A stretch of 11,460 bases of DNA from Bacteroidales bacterium (GTDB lineage: Bacteria; Bacteroidota; Bacteroidia; Bacteroidales; Muribaculaceae): positions 1 through 11,460 of the forward strand of contig SFNM01000060.1 in NCBI GenBank assembly GCA_004552725.1, written 5' to 3'. Shown here one piece after another: positions 1-6,915 of the stretch. The notes beneath the pieces are model-generated. The model did not search any database and had not been told where the DNA came from. It was given only the letters and a program-made list of their open reading frames with translations. The translations under genes and the position numbers were made by a program. The first letter of the stretch is position 1; every line of letters starts with the position of its first letter.

Positions 1-24
1 AAGCAGATACTCCCATACTATTAC

Positions 25-60
25 AAAAAATCTTGCGAATGACTCCGCAAGATTTTTTTT
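25..60. terminator. Bidirectional rho-independent terminator
   Basis: A 7-bp stem (TCTTGCG at 31-37 with CGCAAGA at 46-52) around an 8-nt loop is flanked by a run of six A on the left and eight T on the right. The A and T runs also pair and lengthen the stem. On the plus strand it would end a transcript entering from left of the window. On the minus strand the A run becomes a U tract, so it can also serve as a backup stop for the winged-helix gene at 173-382. Confidence 0.85.
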
Positions 61-123
61 GTTGCCGACAAGACGGCCTCTTTCGGATGGTTACTACGTA
101 GCGATAGAACCAATACAGATACA

Positions 124-158
124 ACAATAGCGGCAGCCCAATGGGTTGCCGCTATTGT
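124..158 (-). terminator. Long hairpin after the winged-helix gene
   Basis: A 17-bp inverted repeat (124-140 with 142-158) has one G-T wobble and almost no spacer, so the real loop takes up the innermost pairs. It begins about 15 nt beyond the stop codon of the minus-strand gene ending at 173. The minus-strand sequence after the stem is only mildly T-rich, so termination may depend on this stem together with the stronger hairpin at 25-60. Confidence 0.65.
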
Positions 159-172
159 GTAAGGAGGATGCG

Positions 173-382
173 TTATGCTAAAGTTACAAGCACTTCTTTG
201 CCATCTTCAGTGGGGGCGAGGGTCACTTTGCCTTCGCGTGCCAACCAACCGAGGGCGGCATACAGTTCTTTGTCTTTGAGCTTGGTGGCTTTCTTAATTT
301 GCTTGGTGTCGAGAGTGGCAGCAGCGTCGCTCAGAGCGGTCCAAACTGCGCCTGCATTGGTGCCAATAATTTCTACGTTCAT
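173..382 (-). CDS. Small winged helix-turn-helix protein (DUF2582 family)
   Basis: A 69-residue protein opening MNVEIIGTNAGAVWTAL and containing the stretch KKATKLKDKELYAALGWLAR, which I recognise as the Bacteroidota winged-helix family PF10771 (DUF2582). Residues 27-33 and 38-51 fit the two helices of the helix-turn-helix, and the lysine- and threonine-rich segment from 52 to the end fits the wing strands. Family members are usually 65-75 residues, so it looks complete. It probably binds nucleic acid, but I know of no assigned target. It stands alone, divergent from gmk, with its own likely promoter near 450-483 and hairpin terminators behind it. The plus-strand open frame over the same DNA lacks family features. 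Confidence 0.9.
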   Translation of the reverse strand: MNVEIIGTNAGAVWTALSDAAATLDTKQIKKATKLKDKELYAALGWLAREGKVTLAPTEDGKEVLVTLA

Positions 383-449
383 AATTGGAAACTTGTTTTG
401 ATTGGTTGTAGAACTTCTAATAATTAACCTTAGGTTTTCAATTTGACTG

Positions 450-483
450 CAAATTTACGAAAAATATTTCAATTTAACACAAT
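450..483 (-). promoter_or_regulatory. Bacteroidota-type promoter for the winged-helix gene
   Basis: On the minus strand TAAATTTG (457 down to 450) matches the TAnnTTTG -7 box. ATTG (483 down to 480), 22 nt upstream, is a plausible -33 element, though the spacing is slightly long. This leaves a 5' leader of about 60 nt before the start codon at 382. Confidence 0.5.
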
Positions 484-536
484 TTTCAGCAAATTATTTT
501 CACAGTAAAAAAACAAAAAATTATACAAGTATCTAT

Positions 537-566
537 AAATCAATAAGTTAACAAAATTATTGATTT
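537..566. repeat. Perfect AT-rich inverted repeat
   Basis: AAATCAATAA (537-546) and TTATTGATTT (557-566) are exact reverse complements around a 10-nt spacer. It lies between the two divergent promoters. It could be a dyad operator or only a weak hairpin; there is no T tract, so it is not a convincing terminator. Confidence 0.55.
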
Positions 567-601
567 GAGGTAAAGAAAAGAATAAAAACGTGCTCATTGG
601 T

Positions 602-664
602 CATCCGCATGGAACCGTCCTACGTCCGCTCTCCATTCCCTTTACAGAGGGGAGAGCGGGGATG
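602..664. other. GC-rich intergenic hairpin, function unknown
   Basis: CCGCTCTCC (626-634) pairs perfectly with GGAGAGCGG (651-659) around a 16-nt loop. CATCC (602-606) can pair with GGATG (660-664) outside it, bulging out 607-625. The block about 595-680 is clearly GC-richer than the AT-rich DNA on both sides, and I see no open reading frame of family character in it. It could be a small-RNA segment, the remnant of a dispersed repeat, or a structured spacer. The rest of the 383-785 gap holds only the promoters and the inverted repeat reported separately. Confidence 0.45.
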
Positions 665-715
665 CTTCTTTCGGACTGTTTTACCAAATATTTGTGAATT
701 TTTTTTGCGGGAATT

Positions 716-747
716 ATTGCACGGGTGGAGAAAAATCGCTAATTTTG
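716..747 (+). promoter_or_regulatory. Bacteroidota-type promoter for the gmk operon
   Basis: ATTG (716-719) and TAATTTTG (740-747) are separated by 20 nt, which fits the TTG / TAnnTTTG layout of the primary sigma factor of Bacteroidota. The start would fall near 753-755, giving a leader of about 30 nt before gmk. Confidence 0.6.
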
Positions 748-785
748 TCTTCGTAACCCTAAACTAACTTGAACACATAAATTAT

Positions 786-1358
786 ATGACTAAAGGAAAA
801 GTAATTGTGGTGTCTGCGCCTTCGGGTTGTGGCAAAAGTACAATCATCAACTCGATATTCGACTCAAAGCGTTTTGATTTGCATTTTTCGGTGTCGGCAA
901 CCAATCGCCCTCCGCGAGCAGGTGAGGTTGATGGCGAGGATTATCATTTTCTTTCCACCGAGGAGTTTCAGCGCTTAGTGGCTGAAGACCAGTTTATTGA
1001 GTGGGAGGAGGTTTATCCCGAACGTTATTATGGCACGCTACGCGCTGAGGTTGACCGTCAAATTGAGCAAGGCCACAACGTGGTGCTCGATATTGATGTG
1101 AAAGGCGCTCTCAACGTGAAACGGTTTTATGGCAGCGACTCCTGTTGCATCTTCATCCAGCCTCCATCGATCGATGAACTGCGTCATCGCTTGGAAAATC
1201 GTGGCACGGAAACCGATGATAGCATAGCCACTCGCATTGACCGCGCCCAATACGAACTTTCATTCGCTGAAAAGTTCGACCATATAGTGGTGAATGATGA
1301 CCTAAATGTGGCTATCACGCAAGTGGCTGAACTATTTGCCAACTTTATTGAAAAATAG
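786..1358 (+). CDS. gmk: Guanylate kinase
   Basis: This cytosolic enzyme phosphorylates GMP to GDP with ATP, the step that feeds GTP and dGTP pools. The 190-residue length is normal for the family. The P-loop is APSGCGKST (11-19). The GMP-binding region runs from about 35 to 55 with Arg41, Arg44 and Tyr53, followed by the conserved YYGT (81-84). The LDIDVKGA strand (101-108) carries the acidic residues expected near the active site, and the lid is rich in Arg (135-151). The ATG at 786 is preceded by an AT-rich leader without a Shine-Dalgarno sequence, as usual in this phylum. It is the first gene of a four-gene operon, and nadD starts 4 nt after its stop. In many relatives, as I recall, a yicC-like gene precedes it; here there is none. 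Confidence 0.97.
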   Translation: MTKGKVIVVSAPSGCGKSTIINSIFDSKRFDLHFSVSATNRPPRAGEVDGEDYHFLSTEEFQRLVAEDQFIEWEEVYPERYYGTLRAEVDRQIEQGHNVVLDIDVKGALNVKRFYGSDSCCIFIQPPSIDELRHRLENRGTETDDSIATRIDRAQYELSFAEKFDHIVVNDDLNVAITQVAELFANFIEK

Positions 1359-1362
1359 CGAT

Positions 1363-1950
1363 ATGCAGCGTAAAACGGTTGGAATATTAGGCGGTTCGTT
1401 CAACCCGGTGCATCATGGCCATTTGATGTTGGCTTCGTACTTGGTGCAATGGGGAGTGGTCGACGAGGTGTGGCTCACCTTGTCGCCGCGCAATCCGCTG
1501 AAGGCCGCCGAAGCCTTGCAACCCGACACTTTGCGCTTGAATATGCTTACCCTTGCTCTCAAGGGCGAGAAAAACATCGACTTGTGCGACATTGAATTGT
1601 CGATGCCACGGCCGTCGTATACCATTAATACGCTTGATGTATTGTCGAAAAAGTATCCGCAGAAAGATTTCCGCTTGATAATCGGCAGCGATAATTGGGC
1701 AATTTTCGAACGTTGGCGCGACTATCAGCGTATTCTCGATGAATACGGAGTGATAGTATATCCGCGTCCCGGATATCCGGTCGACTCGCGTCCGGTAGAT
1801 GGGATGACGCTTATTGAAGCACCCACAATTAATATAAGCAGCACATTTGTGCGCAAGGCTGTGGCGGCCGGGCGTTCCGTGCGCTATTTCGTGCCGGATA
1901 GTGTGGCACAATACATTGCCGCTAATAAATTATATCAAAATAATGAATAA
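1363..1950 (+). CDS. nadD: Nicotinate-nucleotide adenylyltransferase
   Basis: This enzyme transfers AMP from ATP to nicotinate mononucleotide, making deamido-NAD for NAD synthesis. The 195-residue protein shows the nucleotidyltransferase signature GSFNPVHHGH (11-20), SYTINTL in the middle, the GSD segment with the downstream F-x2-W motif (IIGSDNWAIFERW), and ISSTFVR (158-164), the second ATP-binding motif. I chose the ATG at 1363 because it places the GGSFNP motif about ten residues from the N terminus. The upstream ATG at 1306 lies inside gmk and adds 19 residues with no family match. There is a 4-nt gap after gmk and an 8-bp overlap with the next gene, so the genes are surely co-transcribed and probably translationally coupled. 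Confidence 0.96.
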   Translation: MQRKTVGILGGSFNPVHHGHLMLASYLVQWGVVDEVWLTLSPRNPLKAAEALQPDTLRLNMLTLALKGEKNIDLCDIELSMPRPSYTINTLDVLSKKYPQKDFRLIIGSDNWAIFERWRDYQRILDEYGVIVYPRPGYPVDSRPVDGMTLIEAPTINISSTFVRKAVAAGRSVRYFVPDSVAQYIAANKLYQNNE

Positions 1951-2440
1951 CAACTCATTGGCTTTCACTGCCTTATGTAATGAATACTGTGCCACGCTCG
2001 AGCGCGCTGCTCAAATGGATGAGCGCGAGTTGGTTGGCAATATGGCTCGGTTGCTTCCGCGTATTTATATTTGTGCCGCCGATCTCAAAGAGCCCACGCT
2101 CGACGAAGAAGGCTACATTGATGGTTATCTTCAAGAAGAGACTTACGACCAAATCCGCCTCTCGCTTGAGAGTGTTCTGGGTGAGGACGACACCTATCTC
2201 GAGGTGTTTGAGTCGGATATGAAATACTCCGATACCCCTATCGGCGCTTCACTGGCCGAAGGCCTTGCCGATTTGTTCCAAGTATTCTACAACTTCATCG
2301 AGACGGTGCGCGATGCGCCCGACGAACTCGCTGCCGCGGCAATCAACGCCGTTCACGATGATTTCAAATTAGTGTGGGGGCAAACCCTTACCAACATAAT
2401 GCGTCACATCCATTCAATTTACTATAATATCGATGAATAA
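1943..2440 (+). CDS. DUF5063 domain protein
   Basis: A 165-residue protein that resembles the DUF5063 family of Bacteroidota. It is acidic and predicted almost fully helical, with no signal peptide or membrane segment, so it is probably cytosolic. Recognisable parts are the LLPRIYI segment (38-44), the EDDTYLEVFESDMKYSD stretch (81-97), the SLAEGLADLFQVFYNF helix (103-118) and the WGQTLTNIMRHIHSIY C-terminal helix (145-160). The ATG at 1943 overlaps the nadD stop by 8 bp; an earlier in-frame ATG at 1847 lies within nadD and adds unrelated residues. The function is unknown. Its position between nadD and an aminopeptidase gives no clear role. Confidence 0.88.
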   Translation: MNNNSLAFTALCNEYCATLERAAQMDERELVGNMARLLPRIYICAADLKEPTLDEEGYIDGYLQEETYDQIRLSLESVLGEDDTYLEVFESDMKYSDTPIGASLAEGLADLFQVFYNFIETVRDAPDELAAAAINAVHDDFKLVWGQTLTNIMRHIHSIYYNIDE

Positions 2441-3725
2441 CTATCACGACCTCGCGGCTTTTCTCGATGCTTCGCCCGTGAACTTTTGGGCAGTGAAAAC
2501 CGCCTCCGACCACCTTGTTAATGCCGGATTTACACCCCTCGATATGCGCGACCAGTGGGATCTCAAGCCCAATGGTCGATACTTTGTAACTAAAAACGAC
2601 TCAGCTATTTTCGCCTTCGTGGTAGGCTCAGGTCCCGCTCACCAAGGCTACAAGATTATATCCGCTCACAGCGACTCGCCCGGCTTTCGTATCAAGCCCA
2701 ATTGCGAAATCACTTGCGATGGCGGAATTGTGAAACTTAATACTGAGGTATATGGCGGCCCGATTCTTTATACTTGGTTCGACCGGCCATTGTCAATCGC
2801 CGGGCGTGTGATACTTCGTAGCGACGACCCGCTGAATCCCGAGCATCGCTTGGTGCGCTTCGACCGCCATCTGCTCACCATCCCGCACCTTGCTATTCAC
2901 TTCAACCGCGCTGTCAACGAGGGCAATCCCCTGTCGAAGCAAAAAGATATGCTACCGGTGCTGGGGCGTTTGCCCCAAGGGCAAGAAGCCCGTGGGGCCA
3001 TCCAACGTTTGGTGGCTGAAAAGTTGGGCGTGAAATACGACGACATCCTCGACTATGACCTCTCGCTCTACGATACCACACGCGCAAGCATCGTGGGTTA
3101 CAACGGCGACTTCATCACCTGCGGCCGCATCGACGACCTCTCAATGGTTCATGCCGCAATGTGTGCCTTGCTCGACAAGGCTGATGCACCTGACCCCGCC
3201 ACTCGAATTATGGCCATCTTCGACAACGAAGAAACCGGAAGTGGCACCAAGCAAGGCGCAGGCTCGCCAATTTTGGACTATATACTGCGTCGTATCAACA
3301 TTGCTTTGGGCGGTGACGAAAGCCAATATATGCGGGCTGTGGCCAACTCATTTATGATTTCGGCCGACAATGCCCACGGTGTGCACCCCAACTACGTGGA
3401 GAAGCAAGACCCTACAAACCACCCCACCCTCGGCGGTGGTCCGGTAATCAAAATTAATGCCAACTGCAAGTACATGACCGATGCCGACTCTGCAGCAGTG
3501 TTCCGCGCACTGTGCGAAAAAGCCGGTGTGCCTTGTCAATACTTTGTGAACCATAGCGATGTGGCCGGCGGTAGCACCTTGGGCAATATCCTTACATCTC
3601 AAATCCCATTGCGTGGCGTCGACGTGGGCTCACCACTTTGGGCTATGCACAGTGTGCGCGAAACAGCCTCGGTGGCAGATCATGCCTATATGATAGCAGC
3701 TATGACCGCTTTCTTCACCGCATAA
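2433..3725 (+). CDS. M18 family zinc aminopeptidase
   Basis: A cytosolic metallo-aminopeptidase of family M18 (aspartyl aminopeptidase / yeast aminopeptidase I type), which removes N-terminal residues from peptides in a large dodecameric assembly. The 430-residue length is typical of bacterial members. The two-metal ligands can be placed by family motifs: His79 (SAHSDSPGFRIKP), Asp234 (GRIDDLS), Glu266-Glu267 (FDNEETGSG, general base plus ligand), Asp312 (SADNAHGVHPNY) and His406 (GSPLWAMHSVRE). The tail from about 370 (NHSDVAGGSTLG) is also characteristic. Its ATG overlaps the stop of the DUF5063 gene by 8 bp, and a strong terminator follows, so it closes the operon. Preference for acidic residues is known for the eukaryotic enzymes but cannot be read from this sequence. 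Confidence 0.95.
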   Translation: MNNYHDLAAFLDASPVNFWAVKTASDHLVNAGFTPLDMRDQWDLKPNGRYFVTKNDSAIFAFVVGSGPAHQGYKIISAHSDSPGFRIKPNCEITCDGGIVKLNTEVYGGPILYTWFDRPLSIAGRVILRSDDPLNPEHRLVRFDRHLLTIPHLAIHFNRAVNEGNPLSKQKDMLPVLGRLPQGQEARGAIQRLVAEKLGVKYDDILDYDLSLYDTTRASIVGYNGDFITCGRIDDLSMVHAAMCALLDKADAPDPATRIMAIFDNEETGSGTKQGAGSPILDYILRRINIALGGDESQYMRAVANSFMISADNAHGVHPNYVEKQDPTNHPTLGGGPVIKINANCKYMTDADSAAVFRALCEKAGVPCQYFVNHSDVAGGSTLGNILTSQIPLRGVDVGSPLWAMHSVRETASVADHAYMIAAMTAFFTA

Positions 3726-3814
3726 CATCCGATACAGTGGCAAAACGCTCTACATAAGCAAGTAGCTTCTAATGTTATTTTGCAAGTAAATCAGTAATGT
3801 AATATTTTCGGATG

Positions 3815-3860
3815 CTGTTCCACGGTTGATAAAAATCGTGGAACAGTTTTATTTTTCTTT
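3815..3860 (+). terminator. Rho-independent terminator of the gmk operon
   Basis: A perfect 10-bp stem (CTGTTCCACG at 3815-3824 with CGTGGAACAG at 3837-3846) with a 12-nt A-rich loop is followed by a T-rich tract (3847-3860). It lies about 90 nt after the M18 stop codon and separates the two operons. Confidence 0.92.
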
Positions 3861-3883
3861 AGATTATTCATTTTTTTGGGATA

Positions 3884-3917
3884 ATTGTGGGATATAATTA
3901 TTTTTTTGCTAAATTTG
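3884..3917 (+). promoter_or_regulatory. Bacteroidota-type promoter for the cyd operon
   Basis: TAAATTTG (3910-3917) is a full match to the TAnnTTTG -7 box. ATTG (3884-3887), 22 nt upstream, is a likely -33 element. Initiation would be near 3923-3925, leaving a very short leader before the start codon at 3939. I see no clear dyad for an oxygen-responsive regulator nearby. Confidence 0.6.
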
Positions 3918-3938
3918 TAGTCGGAATAATATATACAA

Positions 3939-4142
3939 ATGAAACGCATTGTTCAATTCTATATCGACGGCTTCCGGAGAATGACAATCGGGCGCAGTTT
4001 ATGGTTACTGATAATCATCAAATTAGCAGTAATATTTCTGGTGCTGAAATTGTTTTTCTTCCCTGATGTGTTGGGCTCGCTATCATCCGACGATGAACGG
4101 GCCGAAGCGGTGCGACAGACATTGACCGAGCGCTCGCGATAA
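3939..4142 (+). CDS. DUF4492 single-pass membrane protein, candidate cytochrome bd accessory subunit
   Basis: A 67-residue protein resembling DUF4492, which in Bacteroidota is habitually encoded just before cydA. Residues about 19-44 form one long hydrophobic helix. The N-terminal part is basic (MKRIVQFYIDGFRRM), which by the positive-inside rule puts the N terminus in the cytoplasm; a short polar, charged tail follows. Its 45-nt distance from cydA and shared promoter make it part of the oxidase operon. Size and topology recall the small third subunits of other cytochrome bd oxidases (CydX, CydS), but there is no sequence match I can point to. A role as a stabilising subunit is inference from position and shape. 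Confidence 0.88.
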   Translation: MKRIVQFYIDGFRRMTIGRSLWLLIIIKLAVIFLVLKLFFFPDVLGSLSSDDERAEAVRQTLTERSR

Positions 4143-4187
4143 AAGATAATAAACTACTAAAAAATAACCCTTAAACTAATCGGAATT

Positions 4188-5753
4188 ATGAATGAATTGT
4201 TAATGACTGTGATTGATTGGTCGCGTGCGCAATTTGCGCTTACGGCCATGTATCACTGGTTGTTTGTGCCATTGACGATAGGCTTGTCGTTGGTGGTGGC
4301 AATCATGGAAAGTATCTATGTGCGTACCGGCGATGACCGGTGGAAAGGTATAACCAAATTCTGGATGACCCTTTTCGGCATTAACTTTGCCATTGGCGTG
4401 GCCACCGGTATCATTTTGGAGTTTGAATTCGGTACCAACTGGTCGAACTATAGTTGGTTCGTAGGCGATATCTTCGGTGCTCCGTTGGCCATCGAAGGTA
4501 TTTTCGCATTCTTCATCGAAGCCACTTTTGTAGCCGTGATGTTCTTCGGCTGGAACAAGGTTAGCAAACGGTTCCATCTTATATCCACATGGATGGTGGT
4601 GATTGGTGTCACCCTCTCAGCCTTATGGATTTTGGTTGCCAATTCGTGGATGCAATATCCCGTGGGAATGGAATTCGACCCCGGCCAAATGCGCAATGTA
4701 ATGAAAGACTTTGGCGAAGTGGCTTTCAATGGAATGTCGATGAATAAATTCTTCCACACTGTTGCAAGCACTTGGACATTGGCCGGCGCATTCGTTGTAG
4801 GTATAAGTTGTTGGTTGATGTGGCGTCGCAGCAATGTGGAAGGCGCCCGTCGCTCACTTAAAGTGGGTGGTTGGGTAGGTTTGGCCGGCATCCTCTTCAC
4901 TATGTGGACCGGCGATGGCTCGGCTGTGCAAGTAGCCAAAGTTCAACCAATGAAATTGGCCGCTATGGAAGGCTTGTATGATGGTAAAGTAGGCCAAGAA
5001 TTAGTTGGTTTCGGCATTTTAAACACTGATAAAGTGCCCGGCGATGACCTCGAAGCCATCCACTGCGAGATTTCCATCCCCTACGGATTGTCGATTTTGG
5101 CCAATCACGACCCTAATACCTTTGTGCCCGGTATCAATGACCTGCTCAACGGTGTGGCGCTCACTCCCGAAGGCGATACGATCAACACAGTGTCATACAG
5201 CGACCGTATGGCTATGGGTCGCACCGCTCAAGAAGCCTTACGCCAATATGGTGTGGCTAAGGAAGCCGGTGATACGGCTGCAATGGCTGAAGCAGCGCTG
5301 ACTGTGAAAGACAACTTCCAATACTTCGGTTATGGCTACTTGGAGCGTCCGGAAGATGCCGTGCCGCCCGTGGCTCTTACCTTCTACGCCTTCCGCGTGA
5401 TGGTGATGATAGGCGGCTTGTTGCTCGCTTTGTTTATCGCTTGCATCGTGCTGGGCAAGTGGCGTCCGATGTGGATAGAGCATCGTCTTGCGCTGATTAT
5501 CGGTATGATGGCCATTCCTTTGGTATATGTATGTAGCCAAGCCGGTTGGATTGTGGCCGAGGTAGGTCGTCAGCCGTGGGTAATTCAAGATTTGATGCCC
5601 ACATGTGCCGGCATTTCAGCCGTAGAAAGCAGTTCCGTCCAACTAACTTTCTGGTTGTTCTTGGTTCTGTTCACCGGCTTGCTGGTAGCCGAAGTGAGCA
5701 TTATGGCACGCTATCTGAAGCGCTCGTTATCAAACGACATTGAAAAACTCTAA
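4188..5753 (+). CDS. cydA: Cytochrome bd quinol oxidase subunit I
   Basis: Subunit I of the inner-membrane oxidase that reduces oxygen to water with quinol electrons, carrying hemes b558, b595 and d. The 521 residues form about nine membrane helices. By alignment with my memory of E. coli CydA, the heme ligands are present: His23 (ALTAMYHWLFVPLT), His190 (KFFHTVAST) and Met405 next to Arg403 (FYAFRVMVM). Glu103 and Glu111, corresponding to E. coli Glu99 and Glu107, are also there. The quinol loop keeps Lys256 and Glu261 (KLAAME) and is of the long type, reaching to about residue 395. The signature GWIVAEVGRQPW is at 453-464. A 20-nt gap separates it from cydB. In gut Bacteroidales this oxidase supports growth at trace oxygen and oxygen removal. 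Confidence 0.98.
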   Translation: MNELLMTVIDWSRAQFALTAMYHWLFVPLTIGLSLVVAIMESIYVRTGDDRWKGITKFWMTLFGINFAIGVATGIILEFEFGTNWSNYSWFVGDIFGAPLAIEGIFAFFIEATFVAVMFFGWNKVSKRFHLISTWMVVIGVTLSALWILVANSWMQYPVGMEFDPGQMRNVMKDFGEVAFNGMSMNKFFHTVASTWTLAGAFVVGISCWLMWRRSNVEGARRSLKVGGWVGLAGILFTMWTGDGSAVQVAKVQPMKLAAMEGLYDGKVGQELVGFGILNTDKVPGDDLEAIHCEISIPYGLSILANHDPNTFVPGINDLLNGVALTPEGDTINTVSYSDRMAMGRTAQEALRQYGVAKEAGDTAAMAEAALTVKDNFQYFGYGYLERPEDAVPPVALTFYAFRVMVMIGGLLLALFIACIVLGKWRPMWIEHRLALIIGMMAIPLVYVCSQAGWIVAEVGRQPWVIQDLMPTCAGISAVESSSVQLTFWLFLVLFTGLLVAEVSIMARYLKRSLSNDIEKL

Positions 5754-5773
5754 CAAGCAAAATACCCGAAACT

Positions 5774-6913
5774 ATGACTGAATTAGAATTCTTACAAGCC
5801 TATTGGTGGCTTCTGATCTGTGTGTTGGGAGCAGCGCTTGTGTTTATGCTATTTGTACAAGGCGGTCAGTCGATGCTTTATTGCAAAGCCGACGAGTCGA
5901 CACGCCAACTGATGGTCAACTCGCTTGGCCGTAAATGGGAATTGACCTTCACCACTTTGGTGTTGTTCGGTGGTGCATTCTTTGCATCATTCCCTCTGTT
6001 CTACTCCACCAGTTTCGGTGGCGCTTATTGGTTGTGGATGTTAATCCTGCTGAGTTTCGTACTCCAATCCGTAAGTTATGAATATCGTCGCAAACCGGGC
6101 AACATTTTCGGCACGAAAGTCTATGATGGCTTCCTGTTGTTCAACGGTGTGGCCGGATGCGTGTTGTTAGGAGTGGCTGTTGGCGGCTTGTTCTTTGGTG
6201 GCAACTTTGAAGTGTCACATTCTAATCTGCTCGACACCTCTTCGCCGGTGATTTCGCGCTGGGCTCCCACACGCGGGTTGGAAATGATTGCTGATTGGCG
6301 TTGTCTGCTACTCGGTTTCACCGTGTTCTTCCTGGCTCGCACTCAAGCAGCGTTGTATTTTATCAATAACTTGCGAGGCGATGCCGCATTAGAGCAACGG
6401 ATGCGCCGCGGCGTGCTGATTAATGGAGCCGTCTTTGCAGTGTTGTTCGTCGCATTTGCCGTAGTATTGCTTACTACCACCGGCAAGCAAGTAGATGCTA
6501 CCGGCACAGTGGTTGACGTTGATTATCTCTATTTCAACAATTTCATCGAAATGTGGTGGTGGGCTGTTGCCTTGGTGCTTGGTGTGGTGCTCGCACTCAC
6601 CGGCATAGCCATTGGTGCTTTCTCGCAAAGTCGAGGCGGTATTTGGCTCAGCGGTATCGGCTCAGTGTTGGTGGTTGTGGCATTATTTGCTGTGGCCGGC
6701 TACAACAACACCTGCTACCTTCCCTCCAATACCTTCCCCCAAAGTTCACTCACCATTGCCAATAGTTCATCGAGTTTGTATACTCTTCGCACTATGGCAT
6801 ACGTGAGCATCGGTGTGCCCTTCGTAATTGCATACATTGCATACGTATGGCGCAAAATGAATTTTGGCGGTTTGTCTGCTAAAGAAGTGAGCGAAGACTC
6901 TCACCAATATTAA
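5774..6913 (+). CDS. cydB: Cytochrome bd quinol oxidase subunit II
   Basis: The second large subunit of cytochrome bd, an inner-membrane protein of 379 residues with about eight or nine hydrophobic helices. Recognisable family segments are WWLLICVLGAALVF near the N terminus, GGAFFASFPLFYSTSFGGAY (66-85), SYEYRRKPGN (101-110), and the C-terminal segment with PSNTFPQSSLTIANSSSS (317-334) and TLRTM. Where E. coli CydB has the acidic DGFD motif, this protein has QGGQ (29-32); Glu56 and Glu103 take the places of E. coli Asp58 and Asp105. As I recall, other Bacteroidota CydB proteins share QGGQ, so this marks the lineage and is not damage. It follows cydA by 20 nt, and yigZ begins 2 nt after its stop. 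Confidence 0.96.
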   Translation: MTELEFLQAYWWLLICVLGAALVFMLFVQGGQSMLYCKADESTRQLMVNSLGRKWELTFTTLVLFGGAFFASFPLFYSTSFGGAYWLWMLILLSFVLQSVSYEYRRKPGNIFGTKVYDGFLLFNGVAGCVLLGVAVGGLFFGGNFEVSHSNLLDTSSPVISRWAPTRGLEMIADWRCLLLGFTVFFLARTQAALYFINNLRGDAALEQRMRRGVLINGAVFAVLFVAFAVVLLTTTGKQVDATGTVVDVDYLYFNNFIEMWWWAVALVLGVVLALTGIAIGAFSQSRGGIWLSGIGSVLVVVALFAVAGYNNTCYLPSNTFPQSSLTIANSSSSLYTLRTMAYVSIGVPFVIAYIAYVWRKMNFGGLSAKEVSEDSHQY

Positions 6914-6915
6914 TT

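Noticed and set aside
141..401. 86-residue plus-strand open frame over the winged-helix gene
   Set aside because: It starts within a terminator hairpin and overlaps a minus-strand gene with a clear family match; its composition is low-complexity and unlike a known protein.
685..694. Perfect palindrome CAAATATTTG
   Set aside because: A 10-bp AT-rich palindrome is expected by chance in this kind of intergenic DNA, and it does not coincide with a promoter box.
1306..1362. Longer N terminus for NadD
   Set aside because: The extra 19 residues come from the gmk reading region and would place the nucleotide-binding motif too far from the N terminus.
1387..1911. 174-residue minus-strand open frame opposite nadD
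   Set aside because: A shadow of nadD: no recognisable domain, no promoter, and inside a conserved operon gene.
3726..3814. CATCCGA (3726-3732) and TCGGATG (3808-3814) as a long-range stem
   Set aside because: Only 7 bp over about 75 nt of loop, next to a far better terminator hairpin; most likely chance.
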